A stretch of 64,000 nucleotides of DNA from Saccharina japonica (GCA_008828725.1 MEHQ01002062.1:1-64000), one strand, 5' to 3'. Positions 1-12,388 are shown, counted from the stretch's first letter. The notes: generated from the letters alone by a model not told the origin. Program-made: numbers and translations.

Positions 1-151
1 GCTTTTCATTGGTCAACACACGCACCAGCACCCATTTTTATGCCCCAAGATCCTAATATTTGGTGCTGGTGCGTGTGTTGACCAATGAAAAGCGGATTTG
101 AATAAAAAAAAATCCAAATTGAATTTTTTCCTTCTTCGTTAAAACGGGCCC
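1..151. mobile_element. Family D hairpin MITE (PIF/Harbinger-like), cut by window edge
   Basis: Long inverted repeat around a short loop (CACACGCACCAGCACC and its complement), ending AAAACGGGCCC and followed by TTA. The left arm is cut off by the window edge. Confidence 0.8.
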
Positions 152-412
152 TTACTCACAATATTTGTCCTTATTTACTATGGTCCTACTATGGGTTAAA
201 GTACAAATTGAGGAATACGTGAGGGTTTTACGTATGTGAACCGTAAGCCCTTTTCACTTGTGCCGCCCCGTAGTACCAGAAGATGCCCAATGGAATGACA
301 CACGCCCACACCGCCCCCTTGATAGTTTTATGTTCCGGGGGACGATATACCTGGTTCCAGATACGAGTAATGAGTAACAATGGGAGTGGTGCTCGTACGT
401 ACAGTACAGGAC

Positions 413-576
413 AGCTAATAAGAAACAGGCTAGTAGGAAAGCAAGGATGATATTTATATTAAAATAAGAAACTCGGGAGTCGTCATCTTGAACTTGAAAG
501 TAAGTGTAGAAAGCCCCCTTTCTCAAATATAAAATCCAGCCTGGACCATGTTTCCTGTCTCTTATTATTATGTGTC
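413..576. repeat. Family E palindromic repeat (also ~3712-3860, 5495-5588)
   Basis: Ends CTAATAAGAAACAGG and CCTGTCTCTTATTA, inverted relative to each other. The other two copies have ends AATAAGAAACAGG / GCTTTCTTATTAG and AATAAGAAAGAGG / CCTGTTTCTTATTAG. Lengths vary from about 90 to 160 bp; probably a small MITE. Confidence 0.65.
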
Positions 577-1375
577 CTATACTGCTGTATATAATGTAGG
601 TTCCATAGTGAGACGGGTGGGCGACAGAGTGGACAGAAAAGCCATCTATGATGAGCCAACCACGGATAGAATACATTCTACGAGTACGCAGCTCTCAAAG
701 TTGAGTATCAACTACTCAATTGGTTGAACTCGCAGCTGACGTATTCATCATATCACATTCATCAATCGTAAATTGCAAATTGTGCAAACAAATAGCTTCA
801 ATATTATTGGAGGTGGATGTTTCCTTGGATGGTATATACAATCAATACGTATAGCTTGTAATTAAGCGCAACGGCTCCTAGAACAGATATTGCTGTATCC
901 CTGGGCGTGAAATAGGCGGTTGTTGGGCAAACTCAACGCCTACGTACTCGTGCTCGTGGTCGTATGGACACGAAGTATCGGCGGCAATGGTCGAGGAGAG
1001 CAAGCTTACTGACGAGGCGTTGACTACTCCATGACTGGCACAGCGCACCTTGGTGGACATACGTACACGATACAAATATTTGGGGAGCGTGTATGATGCC
1101 TGGCAAAAAATTAATATGAAGGAACATACACACAACTACCGTATAGTGCCTGTAAAGTCCCTTGGCTCAGACGGGGGATTATAATGATTAACCAGTGTTG
1201 TATCAGCGAGCAGTGACGTTTGTCGATATTATTGCGCCCTACCAGCATCATCAGCAGCACCTCGAGAGACCGTTTCGTTCAAACGAACGTCCACAGCAAG
1301 CGGCAGCAGCAGACAGTAGTGGCATTACGTATATACGACAAACAACGTACGCGGCGGGGCGCTGACTGCGATATC

Positions 1376-1589
1376 ATGGAAGGATCCACCGCTGCTGGTA
1401 GTGGTGCTACGAAAGAGGGCCCCTCCAGCTGGTCTCGCGTTCACGGCCGGACGACAGACGCAGCGGACGCCTTCTTCTACTCCTTGGGGTACTGGGTGTC
1501 GAAGAACGCAAAGCTAACTTTGGCCCTCAGCCTGGGAGCAGTGATCAGCTGCTGCTTTGGCTTCGTCAACCTCGACATAGTCACTGCAG
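1376..1589 (+). CDS. Patched-family protein, exon 1 (N-terminus, TM1)
   Basis: First coding exon of a Patched/NPC1-like sterol-sensing-domain transporter of the RND superfamily, a 12-TM membrane protein expected in plasma or endomembranes. The ATG at 1376 opens a 71-codon segment: a Ser/Gly-rich cytosolic head, then TM1 (about residues 44-66, KNAKLTLALSLGAVISCCFG) and the start of the first luminal loop. The frame is open upstream to 1220, but this is the only ATG before the homologous part. The exon ends GCA-G before GTAACA (phase 1), matching exon 2. The following intron is 12.9 kb, much the longest, and holds most of the window's SINE, microsatellite and assembly-like oddities. Family assignment is firm from the whole exon set; the start codon is less certain. 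Confidence 0.8.
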
Positions 1590-1649
1590 GTAACACATAC
1601 TACGATGATGGAGGTAACAACAGCTACTGTATGGCTGAACGAAGGGGCT

Positions 1650-1812
1650 CTCCTTAACTCCTTAAGAACTGGTCTCCCGTTTTGGGAGACAAACTACTTG
1701 GAATTAGTGTGGGATATTGTTTTATTTATAAAACCTTAAGAACTGGTCCCACGTTATGGAGGACAAAACCTACTTGGAATTAGTGTGGGATCTTGTTTTC
1801 AGTTATTAAAAG
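1650..1812. repeat. Family C hairpin repeat, two copies in tandem
   Basis: Two units, each with CTTAAGAACTGGTC, a hairpin, then CTTGGAATTAGTGTGGGAT, just after exon 1. Hairpin stems differ between units (GTCTCCC/GGGAGAC; GTCC/GGAC). Confidence 0.8.
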
Positions 1813-1991
1813 GGTCAATCCATAATCGCTGGAATTCCGTATGTTTTCTGCTGCAAAACCTTCAGCTGGATCGGTAGGCCAGGAGAGTGTTCATGGGGTA
1901 CAGCAGTAGCACTTTGTTAGTTTTCATCCAAACTCAGTTGACGCGTGGGTATAGAGGTCCTGACGCAAGGAGAGCGTTTGGGATGCGTGGC

Positions 1992-2233
1992 GACACATGC
2001 TACGATAGAGGTGCATCATGTTTTTTCTGAGCTCCTCGCCTAATGAGCGTCATATGTTCCTCACCGAAAAAAACATCGGGGGAAAATAAAGGTGCTGCCG
2101 GATGAGAAATCTTATGACCGAAGTATACTCTGAAACATATTTCGTTAGAAAAATGAAAGTCCGACAAATTTGCCCGATCGTAAAGACAACGATTATTCAG
2201 CCAAAAAGTGCTGCCTCTACCGTAGCACGCGTG
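1992..2233. mobile_element. Family A MITE, TSD TGGC
   Basis: Ends GACACATGCTACGATAGAGG and its inverted counterpart (TACCGTAGCACGCGTG), 242 bp, flanked by perfect TGGC duplications. Confidence 0.88.
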
Positions 2234-2675
2234 TGGCATCGTTTCAACGTTGCTTTCGTACAGGTGTTGTAATTCTGTCAACTGCGGGGGTTCGTGTCAC
2301 ACATTGCGTAGGTGGTGGCATCGTCCCAAAATAGGCGTACGCACCTAGCGGGTGGGCCGACATAAATAGCCACCACGGCGGTAACGTATGCAATGTGTTT
2401 CTCGACATGCTACGCCAAGCAAGCCGCAGTCAAAGCGTAAGCAAATTCGCCAGAGAGGAACAACGATTTAAATTTCCCGTGTCAAGCCACATACAGTAGT
2501 GCAGTAGTGATGTCGCCCGGGAAATGGAAAACCCATACCGTTCATGACAAGGAAGATACATGGGTTCTACCTTAAGGAGCCAACAGGAAATGCGCAACAC
2601 ACGTTTTCCGAGTAGGAGCATCGGTAAGCCGTTCACTTGCTGATGCGGTGACAGCGCACAGAGTTTTACGGGTAA

Positions 2676-3218
2676 GTGGGAAAGGCGTGGTTGTTGGTCA
2701 GACGCATACCAGGGAGGATTGAAGACAGGAAACATGATGAACTGGGCTACATGGGTCATAACGAGTACCCTCATCGCCAGAGTACGCGAAACCCTACAAT
2801 ACGCAGATTTCCCACCCCAAGGACCTTAATGTACGGCATCCTTCGGCGGGTAGGAGGCCACCAAACGTCCCAGGTGATAAAGGTAACAGCAATACAAGAT
2901 CAAAACAACAGACAGAAACTATGGATGCTATTACCAGCAACGGCTGGAGGCCTCATTCCAACCCAATACTTTTATAATACCAGTTTACACTATATTCAAC
3001 CAGGAGCATTCCCAGAAAAACCATGTTTTATGTACCAGCTAACAACCCTAGGAAAAACCATAAATGGTACAGTATACTATATACTATCTGCTACGCACAC
3101 TGCAGATGCTGCTGTAGAGTGTTTAACGTGTTTACCCTCTCTGCAAAAAATCACGAGGTATGAATTACTCTTAATTAATAAAAAGAGTATTATTGTACTA
3201 TCGGCAGCGCAAATATAG
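2676..3218 (+). other. 180-codon open frame, probably chance
   Basis: The longest plus-strand frame in intron 1 before the SINE. The peptide has no recognisable motif. In 64 kb of mixed composition one or two frames this long are expected by chance. Confidence 0.2.
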
Positions 3219-3249
3219 ATAATAGGTCGATTGCGTGTTACTGCTGTAG

Positions 3250-3650
3250 CATTTTTTTGCGGTGCAGACGGTCGCCCCGGTGGTCTTCGTAGTGGTACCC
3301 TCGATTGTTTTCTAGTAGTTGGTCTACGGCGTTCGTACCTCGCATGGGTCGGACTCTTGCGTTTATTCTGTGGTTTATTTTCAAAAACCAATAAAAAACG
3401 GAATCAACAGCTGAGAGCGCCTACTTCCTGTAGTAGCGTGGGTAGGCACAATTCGATGTGGGTCGACGAGGGAAGAAAGGGCTCTGAAGTCTTCTCGCGA
3501 TAAACATGTACGGTACGAACCGTAGTGGGGGAGGAGGGAGAGGAGCCTACTTGGTGACCTCCGATCTGAGTTACGACTAGGGAGGAGAGAAAAATGAAGG
3601 GCGAAGATAATAAAAGGGATGGAAAGAAGAGTAGAAAAAAACAAGTGTGG
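3250..3650 (+). mobile_element. SINE family S copy, diverged head
   Basis: Shares GGTCGCCCCGG near the left end and the conserved body and 3' part with the copy at 22055-22440, but the B-box region is altered, so it is probably transcriptionally dead. Confidence 0.7.
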
Positions 3651-4387
3651 ATTAACCTTTCGCGTCGATAGCACGCATACAAAAGGACTCTAATATTGCA
3701 GTACAGAACACCCAATAAGAAACAGGAAATATGGTCCAGTCTGGATTTCTTATTCGAGAGAGGGTGCTTTCTACACTAACAACAATGTCAAGATAACGAC
3801 TTCCGAATTCCTGGGTTTCCTCTTAATCTCGGCCTGGCTTTCTTATTAGCCCGTTCCTTACCAGGTGTCCTGAACTGTACTCTAGAGAATTCGGTTGGCG
3901 AGGCCGGAGCACGGATGCCCGACTCAACACATACCCCAAGAATCTACGACGGAAGGTTGTCGGCCACCGACGCTCCTACGCACGGGACGGCACGACGGCC
4001 CGAAAGGAATCTGTTGTCCTGGACGGTTTCGACCCACTCTCTTCAAAGACAGGCGCATCTACTACTACTACTACTGCTGCTGTACATACGATATATCTAC
4101 GAAAGCTCGAGCGTACTCGTACGTGGAACACGAGAAGTGTGGACAGGGGAGAGTCAACTATGCTAGGAGTAGACATACGACGGGCACCGAGCGGCTGATC
4201 CTCCCTCACTGACGCAGGTGAGGAGTGAGGGGTTGACTAATTACTGCTGTGCTCGTGCGTTTACCATAGTTTAAGCTCACCTATTGTATATTGCCAGCAT
4301 GTGTATGTCGTGCCGGGCATTGCGTTGTCTACTACTGATGTCGTGCAGGGCATTGCATTCTTACTGCATTACAGTTCAGTATTGATA

Positions 4388-4473
4388 TTAGTAGTAGTAG
4401 CGGTATAGTAGTAGTAGTAGTAGTAGTAGTAGCAGAAGTAGTAGTAGTAGAAGTAGCAGTAGTAGTGGTAGCG

Positions 4474-4535
<62 letters not shown>

Positions 4536-4536
4536 C

Positions 4537-4568
<32 letters not shown>

Positions 4569-4704
4569 CGTAGTAGTAGTACTAGTAGGAGTAGCAGTAG
4601 CAGTAGCAGTAGCAGTAGCAGTAGCAGTAGCAGTAGCAGTAGCAGTAGCAGTAGCAGTAGCAGTAGCAGTAGTAGTGGTGGTATTAGTACAGTAGTAGTA
4701 GTAG
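4388..4704. repeat. GTA/AGTAGC microsatellite
   Basis: A long (AGT)n tract passing into an (AGTAGC)n tract from about 4590 to 4670. The valine-only open frame here is an artefact of the repeat. A related TAC run lies at about 4059-4085. Confidence 0.97.
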
Positions 4705-6681
4705 GTTCATACAGAGAGGCCCTAACGTTTTATATATATAGTAGCAGCATTTATCTGCCTTGATTTTGTGACCACAGAGTGCTACCAGGTAGAGTGTATC
4801 CCTTCAAGATGGAAGATTGGGGCACGGGACCTGGATGTGCTGGGTGACGGCTGGAGATGACCAGGAAATAATGTTATGTGTAAAACGTGCATAATACTTA
4901 CTACTACTCTGTAACAAAAGGTTGAAATATTGGACCACCTAGTAAGGAAATCAAGGTGTTGCACTGCTATAAGTACGTCAGCTGGGTGTGTGCCTTATAA
5001 TATTCTCGTGCGTCAGTGTCGAATCAGTCAGTGCAGGGTTCTGATGTCATACCGGTAGTTTTTTTTATATCTTTCGAATTGAATTGTTATTATCGTTTTC
5101 TAAGTCATGGGAGAAAGAGATCCCTCTCTCGGCCAGATGCCTGTATCGCAGCCTGCTGCAACCCCCCAAGTATCTCGACCACCCAATGAAACCGTTTCTC
5201 TCCCTCTACTATACTATCGGCCGGATTCCTAACGACTAGTAGTACGGCCTACAGTTGTCTCGGATGACCAAGGGCAACGGACGAAATGGGAAACGTCCCA
5301 ACTGCGTTACCGGGCACGTTTCCTCGGCGTCAGCGCCCCCCATTAAGAGCACACGCGTAGTAAGCGTTCGGACGCCAAACGTGCGCATGCGCGACCAGTG
5401 AGGAGTGTACGGCCAACGACGGTATAAATACGTACCCTGGTATACGTTCTAAACGACAACAAAACAGCTCGCTTTTCGATTTCTGCCCGGCAAAATAAGA
5501 AAGAGGCTCGATAGGAAGGGAGGCTCACACAACGACAAAAATAGGAAATCCAGGCTGAGCCCAGATTCCTGTTTCTTATTAGTTGTCTATACACCAGCAG
5601 TGGGGACGCCTGGTGGTAGTGATAATGCTCCCCCACTTGCGACTCCCCCGCCCAGGATTTCAAAATTCAACCGCACATGACGAAGGGGAGCCTGAGTAAA
5701 GAGGGAGAGAGAACAGAAGGGCGAAGATAATCAATGGCGGTAATCTCTACAACAATCAGATAATCAATGCTCCTGTTGCTTGTTGTGCCCTGCTATCCAA
5801 CCGTACGGCTGTTTTCTTCCGTTCTTCCGACGTACTGAAGTTCTACTTGTATTGCTTTGTCCTGTTGCCACTGCTTCTTGTGCTTGCCGGACATACAGTA
5901 ACGTGGGCCTATCAGAGGTGGGAATGTTTAGGTTGGAATCCGGAACGTACGTCCTGAAGCTTGAAGTACGAACTACAGAAGAGGCATTTGTCAATATCGA
6001 ATACAAGTTGAACATTCTTGAAGAGGACAAGAGCAGGTGTCCAAGCACATGGCATATGCGTAAACGATATACTAATTTCGATGTACCAACGCAGCACTTT
6101 TCATTTTATACCGTATGATACATCCATAGCAGCACACAAATCAATGAATCCACACTTCTAATAGCCCAAGTAATCTCTGATAGATATACATATATATATG
6201 TATAAATATATGTATTTTGTTATGATTTTCCATATTCACAGCAATTTTCAAATAACCCAAAAGCCTCACTTCTCTGCACGTTTTTGTTTTTGGTTTTCTC
6301 ATTCTGACCTTGGTATGGAAAGCAGGTCGTTTTATCCTATTTTTAGAGCGCTCCAGAGTTTCCTCGCGATAGCATTGCTACACAAGTGGAATGATTCACG
6401 TAGGGTGGGTAGTCTCTCAGATGAAAGTATTCCCGTCCGTCTGCTGTGCAGTGTACAATGCCAGGTATATATTTAACGAATGGTATACAGTAGTTAGTTA
6501 CTCGGTGGTGTTATACAACATCTTATTTTTTCATTTGCCATCTGACACTATGCCGCTCTTATTTTAGTCATACCATTCACATACACCTATCACAATCAAT
6601 CATCAATCATCCCTAAATGCTACACAAACGTATACTATACCAATAATAATAATGCAGTTCCCCTTTTGAATGGCTTTATAC
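4705..6681. other. Intron 1 segment, mostly unrecognised
   Basis: Apart from one family E repeat (5495-5588), a weak SINE tail near 5690-5740 and the small ORF at 5927-6118, I see no gene or repeat here. Confidence 0.5.
5927..6118 (+). CDS. Coding-like small ORF in intron 1, unknown
   Basis: An ATG-started 64-codon frame (within a longer open stretch beginning near 5780) includes RLESGTYVLKLEVRTTEEAF, then VNIEYKLNILEEDKS. The alternating hydrophobic pattern looks like a beta-sandwich strand pair. I do not recognise a family and no splice sites stand out; it could be a remnant carried in by a repeat or chance. Confidence 0.25.
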   Translation, partial: FRLESGTYVLKLEVRTTEEAFVNIEYKLNILEEDKSRCPSTWHMRKRYTNFDVPTQHFSFYTV

Positions 6682-8474
6682 CGACTCCTCGCCAACATTT
6701 CACCAATCAAAGCTGAAAGGGTGACATACACTTATGCCTTTCGATCAAAAATGTGTTCCCTTCATGGAAAGATCGACGTACCCTGACGGTGCGGTATTGC
6801 TGTTAGACAAAACACAAAAACGCTAACGATGGTAGACATGCCCATCGCCGACACCCACAAAACATGAACAATCCATCGGCAAACATACGCCATATATGGG
6901 CGTACGAAGCATCAAGAACGTGCGTACACAGTCAAGTCTACCCTCGGATCGTCACACTATTCATTGATTATGTCTACTGTCAGGCGAGGCAAGCACATAT
7001 TATCGTGATTGCGTTTTTGTCCAGAGTTAGACTTTAGTTTCTTGGCCTGGAGTAAACGTCACTGTACTCTGTAGCACGGCTAAGTCCGGTCTCCCTGCCC
7101 GCCCCCCCTCCAATTCATTCGGAGCTTCCCCCCCATCGCAAGTCTGCCCCACAAGCGTTTTTCTGTAGAAACGCAACTCGGTCTTCATGCGATTCGCGCA
7201 ACACGTCACGGCCGGACGCCTGCTACGATAGAGGTAGCGCATTGAACCCGAAACCATTCCGGAATAACGGGGTTCTTGATCTAAAATCGTCGGGAAAAAA
7301 ATGTTTTTCACCTAAAATCGTCGGGATTTTCATTTTTTAACCTAAGGCCACGGGGTCTTTGATCGGGTGTCACTTTTCGTGTTTGACGAAAACAAGGTTT
7401 CGGTTGAGGCATAGAGCGCCTCAAAGGATCGCCCTCAAACACAAATTCATTGCACCTCTACCGTAGCATATGCGTCGGCGGTTCCCGATTTTGGTGCAGC
7501 GTTATCTGCCTGGTCGTTGAAAACACACGTGCTCCATTCCGGCATTGTTGGGGGTGCGCGGGTCTAGATGGTCATAGGTCTCCGGCCATTCGCGACATGA
7601 GTACACCCCCCCCCCTGTCCGCCCGGCGTTGTCCTGTACGACCGGTGCCGACGGAAGGTATGGTACGGTGGGTATACTCTCGTCTGCCCTGTACACCACT
7701 GGAAGATACACCTTAATGTGTTCGTTTGCTACAGCGTACAAACATACTCCGTGGGGCGGTATCATCGCGCAGTAACGCCACACTTTTCAGGCTTGGCGTC
7801 GTACTTCCCTCTTCTGCTATTCTCGTTTCGATGTCCTGCATTCTTAAACAAGCACGCTACGATTCCCGCTCTGGTCACGGTAGACTCGTATGTGCCGTTC
7901 AGCGGCGGCCTCATGTTACTGCCCTTTCGTGCCTCCCTTTGAAAGCGTTTCCTTTGCAATGCCGATTTTCTTCACGATCCGCGCCTACCCTTTTTCTGGG
8001 CCATTTCGCTTGAATCCTTGTCCCCCTGTTACCTTGGCAGACATTACCGCCTTCGATTAACAAGGGCTCCTCTTCAAGGAGGGCAGCAAAGTCGGCGAAC
8101 AATATCGTCGGCGATTGTAAAGTCGGTCAATCGATACCAGGCCGGGACGACGAGATACACCCGGCACACGTACTGAGCAAACGTACAAACTTCCATTAGT
8201 TTCTCCCAGCCGCGGGCACGAAGGACACGCCCCACCTGCGGTGATGACTGAAACAAACATGGCTCTGCTTCTCAACTGTTTCATGGGCTCAACACATGTC
8301 TGGGTGTAGACCAGGGTAGAGGAGCTCGCTATGAACTCTTCAGTAGCGAGAGGCCAACGTTGGCCGGCTTGGTACGTGTAAACCCCACATTTGCCTGCAA
8401 GCATGGAGCATCGCGGGCCGGTGTGCAGCACCGGACGTTTGACCAGAAGCAACATGCACCTCGATACCGCGAGG
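6682..8474. repeat. Exact 1.79-kb duplication, copy 1
   Basis: Identical, as far as I can compare, to 9031-10823 (constant offset 2,349; all reading frames translate identically). It contains the family A element 7215-7476 and, on the - strand at 8074-8256, a short open frame including RGWEKLMEVCTFAQYVCRVY that looks coding-like but that I do not recognise. Confidence 0.95.
7215..7476. mobile_element. Family A MITE
   Basis: Ends GACGCCTGCTACGATAGAGG and TACCGTAGCATATGCGTC. Duplicated at 9564-9825 as part of the 1.79-kb duplication. Flanks do not give a clean 4-bp duplication. Confidence 0.8.
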
Positions 8475-9029
8475 GAAGCGTGATGCGCACCATTACGGCA
8501 GGGGGCGCGGGGGAGAGAGATTACGAGTGTTGTTGTTTCGCGGTGGTTGTTCGCGGGGGAGAGAGGTAACCAATGTTGTTTTTTCGTGCTGGTGCAGGAC
8601 GCAAGAAAAGAGCGAGAAATGTCACGCACATAGACCTTTCTCTCGAAGATATCAAGCTCATTTTCTCAGACATGCTGGGCGCGAAAGTGAGGAATCAGCG
8701 AGTTCAAGGGCACACGTGCATGGGAAAGAGACTTGCGCACCGCCCTATTCTACCATAAATGTCAGAGATATCCGTTGTTTACATTTTATGGCTGGTTGTA
8801 TCATGTTGGCAAAGCCTTTCCCAACTCCAATATATTAAAAAACTAAAAAAAACAACAGCTGTGAGCTCGAGGATTTCGTCGAAACTCATCTTTGCTAGCT
8901 GAGTGTAATACTTCGATCGCGCGTACTTACGGTTTTTATATGTCCTCATGTAGGATGTACATCCCGTATGAGGGGGACACAATCTGAGGCTGTAGAATTC
9001 AGGAAGTGTGTGTCTATTTGTGGGGGAAG

Positions 9030-9030
9030 N
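9030..9030. other. Single undetermined base (assembly join)
   Basis: One N, immediately left of duplicated sequence. It probably marks a scaffold join of unknown true size. Confidence 0.9.
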
Positions 9031-10823
9031 CGACTCCTCGCCAACATTTCACCAATCAAAGCTGAAAGGGTGACATACACTTATGCCTTTCGATCAAAAA
9101 TGTGTTCCCTTCATGGAAAGATCGACGTACCCTGACGGTGCGGTATTGCTGTTAGACAAAACACAAAAACGCTAACGATGGTAGACATGCCCATCGCCGA
9201 CACCCACAAAACATGAACAATCCATCGGCAAACATACGCCATATATGGGCGTACGAAGCATCAAGAACGTGCGTACACAGTCAAGTCTACCCTCGGATCG
9301 TCACACTATTCATTGATTATGTCTACTGTCAGGCGAGGCAAGCACATATTATCGTGATTGCGTTTTTGTCCAGAGTTAGACTTTAGTTTCTTGGCCTGGA
9401 GTAAACGTCACTGTACTCTGTAGCACGGCTAAGTCCGGTCTCCCTGCCCGCCCCCCCTCCAATTCATTCGGAGCTTCCCCCCCATCGCAAGTCTGCCCCA
9501 CAAGCGTTTTTCTGTAGAAACGCAACTCGGTCTTCATGCGATTCGCGCAACACGTCACGGCCGGACGCCTGCTACGATAGAGGTAGCGCATTGAACCCGA
9601 AACCATTCCGGAATAACGGGGTTCTTGATCTAAAATCGTCGGGAAAAAAATGTTTTTCACCTAAAATCGTCGGGATTTTCATTTTTTAACCTAAGGCCAC
9701 GGGGTCTTTGATCGGGTGTCACTTTTCGTGTTTGACGAAAACAAGGTTTCGGTTGAGGCATAGAGCGCCTCAAAGGATCGCCCTCAAACACAAATTCATT
9801 GCACCTCTACCGTAGCATATGCGTCGGCGGTTCCCGATTTTGGTGCAGCGTTATCTGCCTGGTCGTTGAAAACACACGTGCTCCATTCCGGCATTGTTGG
9901 GGGTGCGCGGGTCTAGATGGTCATAGGTCTCCGGCCATTCGCGACATGAGTACACCCCCCCCCCTGTCCGCCCGGCGTTGTCCTGTACGACCGGTGCCGA
10001 CGGAAGGTATGGTACGGTGGGTATACTCTCGTCTGCCCTGTACACCACTGGAAGATACACCTTAATGTGTTCGTTTGCTACAGCGTACAAACATACTCCG
10101 TGGGGCGGTATCATCGCGCAGTAACGCCACACTTTTCAGGCTTGGCGTCGTACTTCCCTCTTCTGCTATTCTCGTTTCGATGTCCTGCATTCTTAAACAA
10201 GCACGCTACGATTCCCGCTCTGGTCACGGTAGACTCGTATGTGCCGTTCAGCGGCGGCCTCATGTTACTGCCCTTTCGTGCCTCCCTTTGAAAGCGTTTC
10301 CTTTGCAATGCCGATTTTCTTCACGATCCGCGCCTACCCTTTTTCTGGGCCATTTCGCTTGAATCCTTGTCCCCCTGTTACCTTGGCAGACATTACCGCC
10401 TTCGATTAACAAGGGCTCCTCTTCAAGGAGGGCAGCAAAGTCGGCGAACAATATCGTCGGCGATTGTAAAGTCGGTCAATCGATACCAGGCCGGGACGAC
10501 GAGATACACCCGGCACACGTACTGAGCAAACGTACAAACTTCCATTAGTTTCTCCCAGCCGCGGGCACGAAGGACACGCCCCACCTGCGGTGATGACTGA
10601 AACAAACATGGCTCTGCTTCTCAACTGTTTCATGGGCTCAACACATGTCTGGGTGTAGACCAGGGTAGAGGAGCTCGCTATGAACTCTTCAGTAGCGAGA
10701 GGCCAACGTTGGCCGGCTTGGTACGTGTAAACCCCACATTTGCCTGCAAGCATGGAGCATCGCGGGCCGGTGTGCAGCACCGGACGTTTGACCAGAAGCA
10801 ACATGCACCTCGATACCGCGAGG
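9031..10823. repeat. Exact 1.79-kb duplication, copy 2
   Basis: Begins at the base after the only N in the window (9030), consistent with two contigs that overlap but were not merged. Its continuation past 10823 is a distorted version of the sequence that follows copy 1. Confidence 0.95.
9564..9825. mobile_element. Family A MITE, in duplicated block
   Basis: Same element as 7215-7476, carried in copy 2 of the exact duplication; not an independent insertion. Confidence 0.8.
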
Positions 10824-11560
10824 AGAGACAAGTAAGAATAGACACAATATACAAGAACAAGAGAGAGACACAGGAGAGGAGAGAAGAAGATAATACAGAA
10901 AGAATAGTAATAGATAAGAATATATACAAAAAGTAAGATAAAGTATACAAGACAAGAGAAGAGAGAGATACATAGATAAGATATATATCGTTGGATGCAG
11001 GAACGCAAGAGAGCGTGTCACGCACTAGACCATATAACTCTACAGAATATACAAACATACATATAACATACAGACATAACTGAGACAGAACAAGATAAGA
11101 AAGAGAATACAAGACAGATACAAGAGCCAAGATGAACATAGGAAGACTTGCGCCACCGCCCTATTCTACCATAAATAGTACAGAGATAATACCGATATAT
11201 AATATATATATATACATAATAAATAGAAATACATAGATAGACAAAGACACAATATATACACACAACTACACAATAAATAAAACATACACAAGACATAGAT
11301 AGAGACACAGAGATATAATAACGTGTAAAAACAGAAACAATAACAAATACAATATATAATAGACAATAAAGACAGAGAATAAGATAAAAACAATACAAAT
11401 ACAGACAGAGAACACAAAGAAAATATAAACAAAAAAGATATATATATATACACAACAAAGATAAGAATAGATAACAAATACACAACAATATAAGAGAGGA
11501 GAGACACAATATAAAATAAACCAGTAGATATCAAGAGATAGATAGATTAACATTATAAGA
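10824..11560. other. A-rich low-complexity stretch with islands of copied sequence
   Basis: The + strand is overwhelmingly A with interspersed G, C and T (runs such as AGAGAGAGACAC). Two islands align, with small indels, to the sequence after copy 1 of the 1.79-kb duplication: about 10998-11032 with 8597-8632, and about 11140-11182 with 8720-8763. It reads as the same locus diluted by spurious A-rich insertions, most simply low-quality sequence. Open frames here, on the - strand with Leu/Tyr/Ser bias, are composition artefacts. Confidence 0.75.
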
Positions 11561-11681
11561 TAGGGGGAAGAATTATTATTAAATATATACATGAATATAC
11601 GTACCAGGTATACTATAGTGTTCCGACGAGTTTACGTGATAGAGTGGTTCTACTATTTGCAGCCATGTATGGTATATAAGA

Positions 11682-12388
11682 AGAGGTGTGTGAGGACAGG
11701 TTATGGAGTAAAACTTAAAAGCACCTGGATTAAGTTTTTAATTAATTAGTGATTTGGGTTTTTGTAGTGTGCATTATTTGTTTGTACCTATAAGGTATCT
11801 TTAGTGGCAATTAGTAGGAACAACAACAACAACGTTTTATCCTTTATAACTGTTAAGGGGGGGGGGGAACATACAGACAAGGGTGTGAACCAATCAACCA
11901 TGTTGACAGGAGGTATGTTAAATTCTAGTATGAATTTTCAGGGGGTTTTTGGGGGGAAATTGTTTGTAACAAGTAAATAGTGGCCAATCAGACGATTTTA
12001 TTATAATAGCAGTATTATATTTTGCAGAAGAGGTGTGTGAGGACAGGTTATGGAGTAAAACTTAAAAGCACCTGGATGGATTTTAATTAATTAGTGATTT
12101 GGGTTTTTAGTAGTGTGCATTATTTTATTTGTACCTATAAGGTATCTTTAGTGGCAATTAGTAGGTACGAGTAGGGTTTTTTTTTTTTAATAAAAACGTT
12201 TTATCCTTTATAACTGGGGGGGGGGAGACACATAGAGACAGGGGTGTGAATCAATCAACCATGTTGACAGGAGGTATGTTAAAATCTAGCATGAATTTTC
12301 AGGGGGTTTTTGGGGTGAAATGTTTGTAACAAGTAAATAGTGGTCAATCAGACGATTTTATTATAATAGCAGTATTATATTTTGCAGT
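11682..12388. repeat. Direct tandem duplication, two ~350-bp units
   Basis: Units of about 345-360 bp (about 11682-12026 and 12029-12388) begin AGAGGTGTGTGAGGACAGG and end TATTATATTTTGCAG. They differ by small indels and by the length of G and T homopolymers. The sequence is AT-rich with G runs, unlike the rest of the window. No coding potential seen. Confidence 0.85.

Noticed and set aside
4465-4695. Valine/alanine-only open frame of 76 codons
   Set aside because: It is the GTA/AGTAGC microsatellite read in one frame.
8057-8629. 190-codon minus-strand frame
   Set aside because: No motif, another frame over the same DNA looks more coding-like, and part is duplicated with the suspect assembly block.
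10406-11592. Several overlapping minus-strand frames up to 200 codons, rich in Leu, Tyr, Ser and Cys, resembling membrane proteins
   Set aside because: They arise from the A-rich stretch read on the opposite strand; composition, not selection, keeps them open.
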